Of a stretch of DNA of 64,000 nt, positions 63,999-64,000 are shown in pieces. Location: positions 2,523,177 through 2,587,176 of the forward strand of contig NZ_CP054058.1 of assembly GCF_003935895.2 (NCBI RefSeq). Direction: 5' to 3'. Position 1 is the first letter of the stretch. Each line of letters begins with the position of its first letter. The stretch is from Scandinavium goeteborgense (lineage in GTDB: Bacteria > Pseudomonadota > Gammaproteobacteria > Enterobacterales > Enterobacteriaceae). The position numbers and the translations under genes are program-made. The notes beneath the pieces are model-generated. The model saw nothing but the letters and a program-made list of their open reading frames with translations, ran no database searches and had not been told where the DNA came from.

Positions 63999-64000
63999 TC

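Larger units (their letters stand above)
21477..64000. mobile_element. Prophage, mosaic lambda-type head with P2-type contractile tail (right part outside window)
   Basis: About 42.5 kb of almost uniformly minus-strand phage genes: early control, replication with iterons, Q, accessory zone, cos, head, tail, and late control D at the end. The head block follows lambda order and the baseplate/tail block follows P2 order. Integrase, excisionase, CI-type repressor and the second attachment site are not in the window. Left edge uncertain by about 200 nt. All structural ORFs look intact; a holin was not found. Confidence 0.95.

Noticed and set aside
21224..64000. tRNA genes or a tRNA attachment site
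   Set aside because: No cloverleaf-forming sequence was noticed by eye in the junction or intergenic gaps.

Overview
The window is chromosomal DNA of an Enterobacteriaceae member close to Enterobacter and its relatives. The genus is inferred, not proven. The first 21.2 kb match, inverted, the conserved enterobacterial run sapBCDF-fabI-yciW-rnb-pdeR-yciZ-yciT-osmB-yciH-pyrF-lapB-lapA-pgpB-ribA-acnA. Two genes in it are absent from E. coli K-12. One is a convergent rpfF (fatty-acid signal synthase) beside pdeR, whose product has the RpfR-type layout. The other is a second tryptophanyl-tRNA synthetase (trpS2) between ribA and acnA, preceded by a 15-codon leader peptide with tandem Trp codons.

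From about 21.4 kb to the window end lies one incomplete prophage, with nearly all genes on the minus strand, inserted upstream of acnA. In phage order (high to low coordinate) it has a Cro/YdaS-like regulator, YdaT-like protein, an O-like replication gene containing six 23-bp iterons (origin), small regulators, a LexA-controlled small gene, a Ref-like HNH nuclease, RusA, and antiterminator Q. An accessory zone of about 14 kb follows. It holds a 1339-aa NACHT-type NTPase with a C-terminal PD-(D/E)XK motif, a GNAT acetyltransferase, a DNA methyltransferase, two tandem secreted proteins, two small face-to-face genes, an IS630 copy, a hicAB toxin-antitoxin pair and two glycosyltransferase-like genes. 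Then comes a lambda-like cos site.

Beyond cos the head genes are lambda-type: terminases, gpW-like, portal, protease-capsid fusion, decoration protein, FII, Z. The tail genes are P2-type contractile: U, V, W, J, I, fibre, Tfa, sheath, FII tube, E/E' with a -1 frameshift, tape measure, X, D. The endolysin and two small lipoproteins sit between tail fibre and sheath. A two-gene AT-rich cargo block (HNH protein and membrane/coiled-coil protein) splits the tail operon between FII and E. Intrinsic terminators recur inside the late operon, as expected if Q-modified polymerase reads through them. The integrase, repressor and far attachment site are outside the window.

The most unusual items are the NACHT-nuclease protein, the tandem secreted discoidin-like proteins, the HNH/membrane cargo pair, the trpS2 leader with mutually exclusive hairpins, the iteron origin, the cos candidate, and the IS630 insertion that falls in the hicB stop codon and rebuilds it.
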